The notes below the pieces were generated by a model. The model saw nothing but the letters and a program-made list of their open reading frames with translations, did no database searches and had not been told where the DNA came from. This document shows positions 25,926-36,719 of a DNA stretch of 64,000 nt, piece by piece. Where the stretch lies: positions 122,001-186,000 of the forward strand of contig WPIO01000188.1 of NCBI GenBank assembly GCA_009760855.2, read 5' to 3'. Each line of letters begins with the position of its first letter. Positions within the stretch are counted from its first letter, which is position 1. The position numbers and the translations under genes were made by a program. This stretch comes from Cristatella mucedo (Eukaryota; Bryozoa; Phylactolaemata; Cristatellidae).

Positions 25926-27194
25926 TGAACAGGCTATAAAATAAATAGAAAAAACATATGTTATCACTAGGAAAATAACGCATTCACGACATGTGAATAA
26001 TATTTAGTATAAAAAACATCCATTTAAAGTATAGTAATTCCTCTGAAGTCACGCAATTATGATAGTTTAAAATGTCTTTTATTCAAAATAAGTAGTTTTG
26101 ACTTTTATAATGGCAGAGTTACGGGCATTTTTTTCTAAAAAGCCGCAAGCATAATCCACTACTTTTCTAACAGTGCAAATCTTAAACTAGACATACCAAA
26201 CTCTTTATTTCAATCACGCAAAAACTTGGATGTACGTAGAAACCTATTGAAGTTGTTTAACGGCATGTTTTTTTTGGAAGTAAAAAAAACGGGACTTCAT
26301 TTTTATTGCTGATGGACAATGCTCTGGGATTTTGTAGGGCCTTGGAAAGCGATACTATTCGAATTGTTTTCTTTTTCCGAATTTCAAAAGCTGTTATCAG
26401 CCAAGTAACATGGGAATAGTCGCATCCCTGGAAAAGCGATAGAAATATTTGTATCAGTATTTATTTCTTGACTTTTACGAACTTGACTTTCAAAAGACAA
26501 TTCTAATGAAAGATCATGGGGGAATATTGAGATAAAGTGATGCAGGGGTTTCTCACGGGCGAACAGTACACCTGCTCGATTCGGAAAGTTACATGAAAGA
26601 AGCCTGGGATAATGTTTCTCCAAGCTCGATCACAATGCATCCGTAAAGGCCAAACTAATGACTTTAGATTCAGAACAGGAGGCTGTTTGCTATCTTGAAA
26701 ATGTTGGTAATATCATTTGCAAATGCTTTTAAAAAATTAAATTATCTATTTATTCATCGGAACTATACGATTTCGTTCCCTTTTACGACGAGAAAGGCGA
26801 AGAATATGTTTCTTTGGTATTGTAAGATGTTGACAAGCTTTTGGTGTGGGTGAAGATAGTTGAAAGTGTGATGTAAGATGACGATGACGACATTGAACCT
26901 CAAAACTTTAAAGTATCTCGAAAGTGGTTTGGAAAGTGGGGTGGTCTTTCATGAATTCAAATCCCTTTATGAGATGGTTCTGGACATCGAGGATCCGCTG
27001 CTTTGCTACGAAGTTCAATTGGGAGCTGATGAAACATTCAGCGATCCTACGAAATCATTGCAACAGTTTTAGACCAATATCCGAGTGGTCTCCCTCATAT
27101 GCAAAGAGCGAGAAACATTCATGAACGTGTTTTACTGGGAAATTTGTAGTCCGGAATTGTTGGGGAAAATATGCATAGGTAATCGATATTTGTA
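25926..27194. other. Unassigned stretch between two L2-A copies
   Basis: AT-rich up to about 26800. From about 26780 to 27190 there are overlapping open frames (for example 26878-27072, 64 codons) that look like decayed coding sequence. I do not recognise the protein, and I see no splice sites or promoter that would make it a gene. Confidence 0.35.
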
Positions 27195-29815
27195 CTCAGC
27201 ACCGAATTTCGTGCATTTACTGACTCATTGTCTCTTGTGGTTCACGTGCACGGCCCTAACCACATGAAGGGTCACACATTCGACCAGATTTTCTTACACA
27301 ACTGCACTTTGTAATCACTAATTATTACCAAATCCTGCTTATCTGACCACATGCAGATCTCATTAAATTTACAGTGTGTGCACACATCCTCATCTAAAAA
27401 AACGTGTGAATCGCGAAACCTCAAGACCCTTGACATCAGTGCTGTCCGTGCGAGAATAACTGCTTCGCCTCTGCTGCTCAGTCCTCCCTCCGATCTGTCA
27501 TCATTGGTAGATCGCTACAACACGACACTAGCTGACACGCTCGACGAGTTTGCAAATCTGACAAAGCCTACTGTGTGCCTCTGGCCAGACGGCCAATGGT
27601 TTACCACAGACATTAAACTAGCCAAGTCTACGAAACTAAAGGTTAAAAAATCATACAAAATATTTGGACTAACGGTCCATCCTTAGGCATGTGAAGACTA
27701 TTGTAGGTCGTACCCATCGATCCTAGCAAAGGCCAAGTCTAGCTTCTATTGAAACATTGTTGAATCACAGATGCAAAATCAAAAAATGGTGAAGTCGACA
27801 ATAAACCAACTCCTCAACCGTTCCCAGATTTGTTCCTTACCGTTTGATCCTTGTAATGATCTATGATCTAACCCATCCATTCTCTCGATTCTTTGTGCAG
27901 AAGATAGACAAGATCAGGGAATCCATCCCTGCGACGACAACCTCCCCACTAGAATGCTGTTCCTCGGTTCCTGGCCGCACCTCAATGTCTGCATTTAAGC
28001 AGGTCACTAGTGATCTAGTCCTAAAGTTCGTATCTCAATCAAAGAAGACAACAAGTCCGCTCGACCCTATTCGCACTGTCCAGCTCCTACGTTGCATTGC
28101 TCTGCTATTGCCATGCATAACTAACGTCATTAATGTCTCTGCCTCAGGTCATGTCCCAGCACATTTCAAAAGAGCTATAGTCAGGCAACTTTTCAAGAAA
28201 GCTACACTATACCAAGAGAACGTATACAACTACCACCCTGTCTCCTTTCTATCAATTCTATCAAAGACACTGGAACGGTTTGTGGCAGACCGGCTGAACT
28301 CATCTATTGAAACCTCACACCTAGTTAGTAAGTTCCACTCTGGCTTTAGAGCTAATCACTCCACAGAGTCAGCATTGCTTCGGGTATACAACGACCTACT
28401 TAGGAATGCGGACCTAGGTCGAGTGTCTCTGCTTGTTTTGCTCGATCTTTCGGCAGCTTTTGATACCATCGATCACAAAGTTCATCTAGAGCGAGTCTCA
28501 TCTCGCCTGGGCATCACCAGCTCTGCTTTACAGCGGTTCAGGTCCTATCTCAGGGGGAGACTCCAGAGTATTGACCTGAATAGACAAAGATCATATGAAG
28601 TACCTCTGAAATATGGAGTAGCTCAGGGCTCTGTGCTAGGTAAAGTTTTTTTCATGGTTTATACTCTTCCTCTTGCTGATGTGATTGCCAAGCACGATCT
28701 AGGCTTTCACTTCTATGTGGATGACACTCAGTTGTACGTTTGCTTTGATCCCTCCCAGCCTTCGAGTACCTCAAATTATCTCAACTCACTTGCTGCATAC
28801 ATTGTTGACATCTGCACATTCTCGGTAGCAAATTCGCTATAACTAAACGATGATAAGACTAACTTTCTAGTTATGGGCGAACCCAGTGTGATTCAGAGAT
28901 TGGAAAGGCTGTCTCTCAAAGTTGGCTCTGCCAGCATATCTCCAGCTGAATCAGCTCGAAATCTAGGTGTCATATTCCAAAGCGACCTCTCGTTAGACGA
29001 CCATTTCAGCTCCACAGTCAAGTCTGCCTGTTTTCAGCTTTACAACATTGCTAAAATTCGGGCTTGTTTAGATAAGGATACCACGTCCAAGTTGGTCCAT
29101 GCATTCGTGACATCCCGTCTCGACTTCTGCAACTCACTGCTTACTGGCCTACCAGCATGTGCGATCAGGCGACTGCAGCTGGTGCACAACTCTGCAGCTA
29201 GGCTTGTCGATAGTGAGCGTACCAGTTGCCACATTATTCCACTTGTCGCCGACCTGCACTGGCTACCAGTCAAGCAACGGATTGGCTTCAAGGCTTTGTT
29301 TCCCACTTTTAGGTCCTTTCATTAAATGGCTCCAGCCTATCTGTCCGATATACTCCCCCATCAGGCCAAACATGGTACAACCCGCTTTTCGGAATCCAAC
29401 AGTCTAGAAATACCTCGTTCAAACCCTAAATCCTTGGAGACCGTGCATTTAGTTCGTACGCTCCCAAAACAAGGAACTCCCTCTCGACCTGTGTCAGAAC
29501 ATCCCCGGACATGACCCCGTTTAAAAGGAACCTAAAAACACACCTATTTATGGCAGCATTTATTGGGTCCCTGTGATTCGTCCTTCATGTGGTTTTGTGT
29601 GCTGACACTGTGCATGCTGCCACCAACCACATTTGCATGCTGACCCTGTGCAAGTCACCCCTAACCATATTATTCGTTTTGTTTGTTTTTCAAGCATGAT
29701 TTTACTTACCATTTCATTGCATTTCACTTTGCAGCAAATGTAAAGCGCTTTTTAAGAGATTAAGTTCTCTGAGGGCGCTTTATCAAGTCCAATATTATTA
29801 TAATTATTACTTTAA
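27195..29815 (+). mobile_element. L2-A LINE, longest copy
   Basis: The longest L2-A copy in the window, 5'-truncated inside the endonuclease. It holds the endonuclease end, linker, reverse transcriptase, C-terminal domain, a 3' UTR of about 280 bp with 'gcatgctgacac' and 'caagcatgattttactta' blocks, the terminal hairpin and (ATT)n-like tail. It serves as the reference for other L2-A pieces. Confidence 0.88.
27236..29514 (+). pseudogene. L2-A ORF2: endonuclease end and reverse transcriptase, disabled
   Basis: The endonuclease end is visible as GPNHMKGHTFDQIFL, then SDHMQISL (27240-27370). The frame at 27351-27686 covers the linker. After a frameshift, one frame runs from 27844 to 29514 with two stops, at 28840-28842 and 29323-29325. 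It contains YNYHPVSFLSILSKTLERF, ANHSTESALLRVYNDLLRN, LLDLSAAFDTIDH, GVAQGSVLG (usually GVPQGS), and the catalytic box as YVDDTQLYVCF. The C-terminal part has SRLDFCNSLLTGLP, HWLPVKQRIGFK and MAPAYLSDILPHQAKH. These motifs are characteristic of L2-type elements. The protein would be non-functional. Confidence 0.87.
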
Positions 29816-30234
29816 CGGATGATTACTTAAGCTTGAGGCTTCCGCATTTTAATAAGCTCTCTATTGGCTTCAGCATGCCCAGTAAGAACATAAGTACAAT
29901 AATTATAATAATAAAAACAAACAAAGACTTGCTAAAGCATCCTCAGAGAATTCAATGTAATTCCAAGAACTTCAGCATGCCAGAACGTCCTCTTTGGTAG
30001 TCACTGTGTCGTTATAGGCTACACAAATATAAACGCATAATGTTTGACTAAGGTTTCTTAGCATTCCCACACCATTGCATAACGGCTTTTAAAGAGCATT
30101 TATACCACACTGTTCCACCAGTTCTCCAAATTCTTTAGATTAGGAGCTCTAAATTTTATTAGACTGCAAGGGTAAGCCAAATTTGCATGATGGTGGGCAT
30201 CAGGCCGGATAATGTGAATAAAATCATACACTTG

Positions 30235-30400
30235 ATCAAGCACGGTAAGAGAAATAAATCTCTTTCTCGGCACTTTACATTTGCTGCAAGTGAAACGCCA
30301 ATCGAATTGTGAATTTACCATCCCTTTGCAGCAAATGCAAACGATCTAGAGAGAGATTGAGTTCTATGAGGGTGCTTTATCAAGTGCATTATTTGTATTA
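30235..30400. repeat. Inverted pair of L2-A tails (fold-back)
   Basis: A minus-strand tail piece ('aaatctctttctcggcactt', 'acatttgctgcaagtgaa') meets a plus-strand tail piece ('ccctttgcagcaaatgcaaa', 'tagagagagattgagttcta', 'gtgctttatcaagtgc') near 30305. Together they form an imperfect palindrome of about 160 bp. It probably arose from two insertions or an inverted (twin-primed) insertion of the LINE. Confidence 0.75.
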
Positions 30401-30404
30401 TTAT

Positions 30405-30662
30405 TATTCCAGACCATCAACGATAAGAATATAGTTAATAGTGCAATTACAGGGTCTGCATGCAAGCATGGCTACTGGCAGTATGCACATTTTCAGCAGG
30501 CATAGCACATAAAGGATGGATCCCAGGAATACACTAAATGCTGTCCTAACTGCATTGTCTCCAATTATTTCAAGGTTTGTAGGAGGTTGAGGTGAACACT
30601 TAGATTCCGAAAAGCGGGTGATACAACGCTTAGCCGGGTGGGGCAGTTGATCCATCGACCTA
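30405..30662 (-). mobile_element. L2-A LINE 3' UTR fragment
   Basis: The minus-strand 3' UTR and last codons of L2-A: 'gggtctgcatgcaagca', 'aagcatagcacataaagga' equivalents and 'ctaaatgctgtcctaa'. It is bounded by an (ATT)n tract on the left and by opposite-strand L2-A on the right. Confidence 0.7.
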
Positions 30663-30664
30663 AG

Positions 30665-30921
30665 TCACTACGTCCCCTGAATCCGGCTCATTTAAGAAGA
30701 ACTTAGAAATACACTTATTTAGGACAGCATTTAGTGGGACCCTGTGCTTCCTCCTTTATATGCTTATGCTTACTGACACTGTGAACGCTGCCACTAACCA
30801 AACATGCATGATTACCCTGTGCGTGTCACCCGGTACCATGTTATTAATGTTGCTTATAATGCGTGATAAATTATCACTTTTCAGTCTCGTTTCCCTTTGC
30901 AGGTAGTTAAAGCGCCTATAA
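30665..30921 (+). mobile_element. L2-A LINE 3' UTR, left half (interrupted by hAT element)
   Basis: Plus-strand L2-A from 'LNTLKT'-like codons ('agaaatacacttatttagga') through 'gcatttagtgggaccctgtg' to 'aaagcgcctataa', where it breaks off in the terminal hairpin. The missing end ('ttggagagagattgagttct' to (ATT)n) is found at 33205-33300, on the other side of the hAT element. Confidence 0.82.
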
Positions 30922-33204
30922 CGGACATGGGAAAACTACGGTGTAGGTGACATACACGGCCCGTTGGGCATTTCAATCCAGCCCGCCATCCACGTTAAAT
31001 TATTAAAAGTTTTTATTTCAAAGACACATCAATCATTTTACCTAGCTGTAATTCCCAATATTCCTCAGGAGATGGCTCACCCCGAAGACATGGACCTTTG
31101 AGTGTGATGCATGACGATTACTGTCTACTTCATTTTGTCACTTTGTACTTTTAGCCCTTCAGTAAACGTGAGCGAACCAGAGACAACAAAAGTAGACAGT
31201 GGGAGCTGCCTGTTCAATAAATTCTTAACAACAAAATTGTTTGTCACTGAAGCTCAATCAACAGCTGTATGTGGGATATACCAAGAAGCCAAAGCCGTTC
31301 CTTTTAAAGAAGACATCATCAGCCATCGTTTTGCCAAAAAATAACCGTAACGATGCCAGTCAACAGTATCCACAAGAACGTACGGCTACAGCTCAGACAT
31401 GGACGGCTTATTTACTGACTCGGCAAAAGAATTTCCGAAGACAAACTGCGATTCGAGAGTCAAGTGCTAAGGCAAGTTTTTGCTGCCATTCAATTAGCAA
31501 ACGCCTGTAAGCCTTTCTCCGAACTGCGGTTTTTGAAAGAATGCATGGTTGAGACAGCAGGTCTTTTGTGTCCGGATAAAAAAGGCAAATTTGAATAAAT
31601 CAGTTGATAAAGCAGAACTACGACTCGCCATGTGGAATTGGGTGACGAAGATATTGCCAGCAAATAAAAAAGCGGAGTCCTTTAAATAATATTCACTAGC
31701 ACTCGATAAAAGAAACGACTTAAAAGTTACTGCTCACCACCTATTTCGTATCCACTGGATTAGCAACTGTTTTGAGATCACAGAGGAATTGTTGACCATA
31801 AGTCAAACGAGTTCACGAAATGAAAAACGAAGAAAGAAGACTAGTATAACCTGGTGTCTGCTGTCATCAAGAGAATGAAGCTACCTCTTTGTGAACTTAC
31901 CAATGTCAACACGAATGGATCGCCAAATTTAACTGAAAAAACTTTAGGCTGCTAAAAAGACTGCAGGAAAACATAAACGTGGAAAATCCTGATCGGGATG
32001 CAACTTCCCTTTACTGCGACATTCATCAGGAAGTTCTGTGTGAGTATATATTGCAGCTAAATGAATTCGTTAATCCAGTCTTAGAGCTTATTAACTTTAT
32101 ACGATAATGGAGAGTATAGCATCGTTAGCTTATTGGGTTCCGGAAAGTAACCGATGGGGATCACCAGACACTATTTTACCACATTCCTCTGTTCTTGCTC
32201 AGTTTGGGCAAACTCTTTCAAAGAATTTGGGAGCAGAAGGAGGGGATCACTGCATTTTTAGAGCTAATGTTGAGATCCAACTAATTTCCCGAGCTAAGTG
32301 ACGAGAACTGGCTTTGAGACTTTGCATTGGCTGTACACATAATTTTGCACATGAATGAGAAAAACATGAAGCTACAGGGGAAAGAACAATTTGTGCACGA
32401 GATTTACACTAATGTTAGAGCCTTCAAATTCAAGCTGACTCTTTTCTTCAGATAAGTTACTATTAAATCTTTCACTTATTTCCCACACTAGTCATACAGA
32501 AAGGGGTCACTCGAAACTCACAGAAAGACAGCAAATCACTGGAAGATCTACAAGGATAGTTCTGCAGTCTTTTCTGTGGCTTTGAAAACATTGAAAAGTC
32601 ACTTAAGCTGGTTAATGTCCCTTTTCACATGACCATGAAACAGCACCACAGGTGCTGCAGTTGTAACTGATAGGTATTCAGCCTTACTCTGCAGTGGAGA
32701 AGAAGTAAAACTCTGTAAAACCGAACGAGTTTTTTGCCTCACCTAACGAAGCCATGTTTCCAAACCTCCGGAGGATGCTGCAGAAGAAGCTGACGTTGTT
32801 TGGCTCATCTTATGTGTTCGAACCGACTTTCAGAGTCATGAACATCAACAAAGCCCGTCACAGATTCAAGTGAACCTTGGATCTATCTTGAGAGTTGCCA
32901 CAACATATATGACGCCAGATATTGCGGCACTTGCAAAAAAATTAGCAACACTATTCATACTGAAACAGAATGGGAGTTTTTTACCACGTTATTAAATTAA
33001 AAAATGTGGCAAAGAGGTTATACAATAAACTAGCGACAACAATGTTTTGCAGCCTGTTGAAGACTAAATCTTGTCGTGTAATGGTTTTTACATTAAATAT
33101 ATATTAGTTCAGGCAAACGCTCCATTCTCCTATCCTAGCTCGGCCCCTTCGTCTAATATAAGGAACTATTTCTGCCCGCGATTCGAAAGTTTTCCCCACC
33201 CCTG
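30922..33204 (+). mobile_element. hAT DNA transposon (BED-transposase type), decayed
   Basis: The ends are inverted. The left begins cggacatgggaaaactacgg and the right, read inward, begins caggggtggggaaaacttt, a typical hAT terminus. The 8-bp flanks gcctataa (30914-30921) and gcttggag (33205-33212) are both close to gcctagag, the sequence expected at this position of an L2-A tail, as a decayed 8-bp hAT target duplication would be. Inside is a broken transposase gene. The left end also has 'cggcccgttgggcattt', a sub-terminal style I associate with this hAT group. The element moved by cut-and-paste and is now dead. Confidence 0.85.
31180..32990 (+). pseudogene. hAT transposase (BED/GTF2IRD2-like) pseudogene
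   Basis: Reading across frames gives, in order, landmarks of the hAT transposases related to GTF2IRD2 and ZBED/FAM200 proteins: a decayed BED finger (FVTEAQSTAVCGIYQEAKAV, with one zinc cysteine changed to Tyr, 31240-31340); 'KPFSELRFLKECMVETAGLL' (31510); 'SLALDK' and 'FEITEELL' (31690-31790), the region of the catalytic core; 'DIHQEVLCEYILQLNEFVNP' (32020); 'MKLQGKEQFVHEIYTNVRAF' (32365); and the C-terminal dimerisation domain, 'FPNLRRMLQKKLTLFGSSYV' and 'FRVMNINKARHRF' (32755-32870), ending with 'MTPDIAALAKKLA'. There are at least eight in-frame stops and several frameshifts, so no protein can be made. Identification is from recognised family motifs, not a database search. Confidence 0.85.
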
Positions 33205-33261
33205 GCTTGGAGAGAGATTGAGTTCTCTGAGGGCGTTTAATCAAGTGCATTATTATTACTC

Positions 33262-33300
<39 letters not shown>
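33205..33300 (+). mobile_element. L2-A LINE tail, right half after hAT element
   Basis: The end of the L2-A copy begun at 30665: 'ttggagagagattgagttct', 'gggcgtttaatcaagtgc', then (ATT)n at 33246-33298. Deleting the hAT element restores a continuous L2-A tail. Confidence 0.85.
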
Positions 33301-33930
33301 TGGTAAGCTGGAGCCAAAAAATGAAGAAACCTAAAACTGACCGCCAAAGGCTTGAAGTCGATCCGTTAATTGACTGCTACCCAGTGCAGGTCTGCGAGAC
33401 ATGGTGTGATGCGGGAACTGCCACGCTCGTGACAGGCAAGCCTTGCTGCAGAGTTTTTCACAATAATAATAATAATAATAATAATATTGCACTTGATAAA
33501 GCGCCCTCAGAGAACTTAATCTCTCTCTAGGCGCTTCACATTTGCTGCAAAGTGATACACAACAGAATAGTAAGTAAAATCATGCTTGAAAAACAAACAA
33601 AATGAATAACATGGTTAGGGGTTACATGCACTGGGTCAGCATGCAAATGTGGTTAGTGGCAGCATGAACAGTGTCAGCACGCATAAGCACATCGAGGACG
33701 AATCACAAGGACAAGTTGTAAGAGTCTAATTCCACGTGCTATGGGACCTGCCAGTCGTAAGTTACAGAAATTAAAACGGATGTCACCAGTGGATGGAACA
33801 ACTGAGATGCGACAGTCCTATCTAAACGAACCTGAATTTTAGCAATTTTATTTGGCTTAAATTAAGCACACTTTTTTGACGCTGGTTTGGTCGTCTAAAA
33901 AAATAACTGTAAATCAATACACTAAGAATA
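33301..33930 (-). mobile_element. L2-A LINE coding fragment, itself interrupted
   Basis: Minus-strand L2-A C-terminal codons at 33301-33465 ('ggtaagctggagccaaaaaa', 'gaagtcgatccgttaattga', 'cccagtgcaggtctgcg'). They continue at about 33721-33930 ('gggacctgccagtcgtaag', 'tcctatctaaacgaacctga', 'ctggtttggtcgtctaa'). The piece between is a separate L2-A tail in the same orientation. Confidence 0.7.
33466..33720 (-). mobile_element. L2-A LINE tail nested in another L2-A
   Basis: Begins with (AAT)n at 33464-33486, then 'gcacttgataaagcgccctc', 'tctctctaggcgcttcacat', 'ggttaggggttacatgcac' and 'gcataagcacat'. It is close to the family consensus, hence fairly young, and lies inside the older minus copy at 33301-33930. 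Confidence 0.78.
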
Positions 33931-34084
33931 ACTATTGTCAAAGTTAGCCCAGCCGTTACAATTATGATTTTACAGCTCTTGTATAAAGTTCAGACGCTGG
34001 AAAATTTAGAAATCAGTGTACCCGCACTCTTGCAACTACTATTCCAAGTTTATGCAATGGAAATTTCGTGAGTGCTACCTAATA

Positions 34085-36290
34085 ATAATATTGTTAACGC
34101 ACTTGATAAAGTGCCCTCATAGAAGTCAATTACCGTCAAGGCGTTTTGCATTCAATTCACATGGAAACGCGATTGAATGGTTAGTAAAATCATGCTCGAT
34201 AAGCAACATGAATAACGTGGTTAGGGGTGACATGCACAGAGGCGGCATGCGAATGTGGTTAGTGGCAGCATGTGTTGGCTGAATCCGCTTCACAGCCATT
34301 GTGCCGGACGATTTCACCTTGACCTGAGGTGCAACACTGACTGACTCAGAAGACCGGCTATTCTTGGCGCTGCGGACTACAGCCGATAGGCTGTAACTCA
34401 GCCAATAGTATTAATTCAGGACTACTCTCTTTTGGACCTGTTTGTTACTTGTTCTTAGTCCGTATTTCCGTGTTTGGATATGGTCCATGTTCTTTTTATC
34501 GGCTGCGGTAATTAACTTCCGGAATTTTCTCAACCATTGACTGGTGAATGGCTTCACTGCAGCACTGCCTCTCACAGCATGCACTGTGTCAGGAGTCAAA
34601 AGCACATAAAGGACGTATCAAATTGACCCACTTAATGCTGTCCTAATTAGGTAAGTGTTTTAAGCTCTTTTAAAATGTGGTCAGGTCAAAGAATATTCTG
34701 ACGGAAGTCGAGAGGGCGTTCCAGGCTTCGGGAGCACACGCTCTAAATTGATGGTCTTAAAAGGATTTTAGGTTTGTACGAGGTAATGGTAAACTGTTGG
34801 ATTCCAGAAAGCAGGTAGTTCAATGTTTGGCCTGTTGGGAAAGTAGATCTCAGCAATAGGCAGGAGCCAAATAATGAAGTGACCGAAAAGTGAACGACAT
34901 AACCTTGAAGTCAATCCGTTGCTCGACAGTGAGCCAGTGCAGGTTGGTCGGAAGTGGTGCGATATGGCCACTGCTCCGGTACAGGCTGACAAGCCTAGCT
35001 GCTGAGTTTGGCACCAGCTTTACTTGCCTGGTTGCAAATGCCTCTAGGCAAGCAAGAACTGAGTTGCAGAAGTCAAGAGTGGATGTCACAAATGCATGGA
35101 CCAGCTTAGACATGGTCTCCTTATCTAAACAAGCCCACATTTTAGCAATGTTACGTAGCTGAAAGGAGGTAGACTTGATTGTGGAGCTGATGTGGTCGTC
35201 TAACGAGAGGTCACTTTGGAAAATGACACCTAGATTTTGAGCTGGTTTAACCGGAGATATGCTGGCAGAGCCAATTTTGAGCGGCAGCCTTTCCAATTTC
35301 TGAATCACTCTGGGTCTGTTCATACCTAGTAAGTTAGTTTCGTCATCGTTTAGTTTTAGAAAATTTGTGGCCGTCCACATACAGATGTCATCAATACATG
35401 CAGCAAGTGAGTTGAGAGAATTCGAGGTTTTCAAAGGCTGGGTTGGATCGAAGCAAAGGCACAAATGAGTGTCATCCGGATAAAATTGAAAGCCTAGATT
35501 GTACTTGACAATCACATCAGCATGAGGGAGAGTTTAAACTGTGAGAAGAACCGGACCTAGCTCTGAGCTCTAAGGCACCGCAAATTTCAGAGGTACCTCG
35601 GAAGATCTTCGTCCATTTACATTAATACTCTGGATCCTCCCACTAAGATAGGACCTGAACCGTTGCAGATTAGTGTCAGTGGTGCCCAGGCGAGATGAGA
35701 GGCGCTCTAGAAGAACTTTGTGATTGATATATCAAAAGCTGCCAGAAGATCAAGCCGAACAAGCAGAGACAGTCTACCCATGACTGCATTCCTAAGAACG
35801 TCTTGTACACCCTATGCAATGCTTACTCTGTGGAGTGATTAGCTTTATTGCCAAACTGGAACTTACTAGCAAGGTGTGAGGTTTCGATGTATGAGTTCTG
35901 CTGGTCCGCCACGACTCGTTCTAGTGTCTTTGATAGGAATGGTAGAAGGAGACTGGGCGGTAGTTTTTGAAGCTCATTTTGACTATTGTAGCCTTCTCGA
36001 GAAGTGGCCTGAGAACAGCTTTCTTGAAATGCTTTGCGACATGGCCTGAGGGTAATGACATGTGAATAATGTTAGTTATTCTTGGCAGCCTCAGATCAAT
36101 GCAACGTTGGAGCAGGACAGAGGGAATAGAGTCTAGAGGACTGGTTAGCTTCTTTGGTTGGGATGTGAACTTCAGGATGAGATTACTAGCGACCAACTTA
36201 AATATAGACATGGAAATGCAGCCAGAAATCGGGGAACAGCATTCAACGTGTCATTTCTGTCCGCGAAAAGATTCAGTTATGAACATGTCT
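34085..36290 (-). mobile_element. L2-A LINE, long minus-strand copy
   Basis: Runs from the tail ('gcacttgataaagtgccctc') through the 3' UTR, the C-terminal domain and the reverse transcriptase to about 36290. The frame at 34850-35515 (221 codons) has a catalytic box altered to YPDDTHLCLCF, then LKLNDDETNLL and LHWLTVEQRIDFK. The frame at 35921-36211 has KFTSQPKKLTSPLDSIPS and HFKKAVLRPLLEKA. The tail is interrupted by a foreign 302-bp insertion at 34273-34574. Confidence 0.87.
34273..34574. mobile_element. Unknown 302-bp insertion with 7-bp target duplication
   Basis: Foreign sequence inside an L2-A tail, exactly between two copies of cagcatg (34266-34272 and 34575-34581); other L2-A copies have a single cagcatg there. 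Its two ends contain a similar motif in the same direction ('tgaatccgcttcacagcc' near the left, 'tgaatggcttcactgcagca' near the right). I see no tRNA-type promoter boxes, poly-A tail or long inverted repeats. It could be a short non-autonomous transposon or a small LTR-derived piece. Strand is undetermined. Confidence 0.7.
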
Positions 36291-36594
36291 GGTTAAGAAA
36301 TTCCTTTAGCCCTGTATAATGGTCTTAACCAGTTTTCCCCCGTTGTTTGAAAAGAGCTACGAGATTTGCAGAAGCTCCTCTCTTTATTTGTTATTGCTCG
36401 TTACGTCCGTCAGAGAGCAAAGGAGATACAGCTTAAAAACGCTTAGTACGGAAATAAAGTGTGACTGAAAGGAATTTAATAAGTAAAAAAATATATATAT
36501 TAAAGTATATATGTAGTGCCTATTGGATACTGCTTAATGCCTAATACATATACAATGCTTGTTAAGGTGAATAAAGTATACCTGAATTGAGTGA

Positions 36595-36632
36595 ATATAT
36601 ATATACATATATATATATACATATATATGTAC

Positions 36633-36690
<58 letters not shown>
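36595..36690. repeat. (TA)n(TG)n compound microsatellite
   Basis: (TA)n with occasional C at 36595-36650, followed by uninterrupted (TG)20 at 36651-36690. The same order of blocks occurs again at 44008-44172. Confidence 0.97.
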
Positions 36691-36693
<3 letters not shown>

Positions 36694-36719
36694 CGTGTTT
36701 TTTTAATCGTGTCTGTATC

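Noticed and set aside
26878-27267. Overlapping plus-strand frames just before the L2-A copy
   Set aside because: Only the last part (from about 27195) matches the L2-A endonuclease; the rest has no recognisable identity.
33246-33486. Regularly spaced short repeats that might suggest a CRISPR array
   Set aside because: They are (ATT)n/(AAT)n tails of LINE copies in eukaryotic DNA, without spacers.
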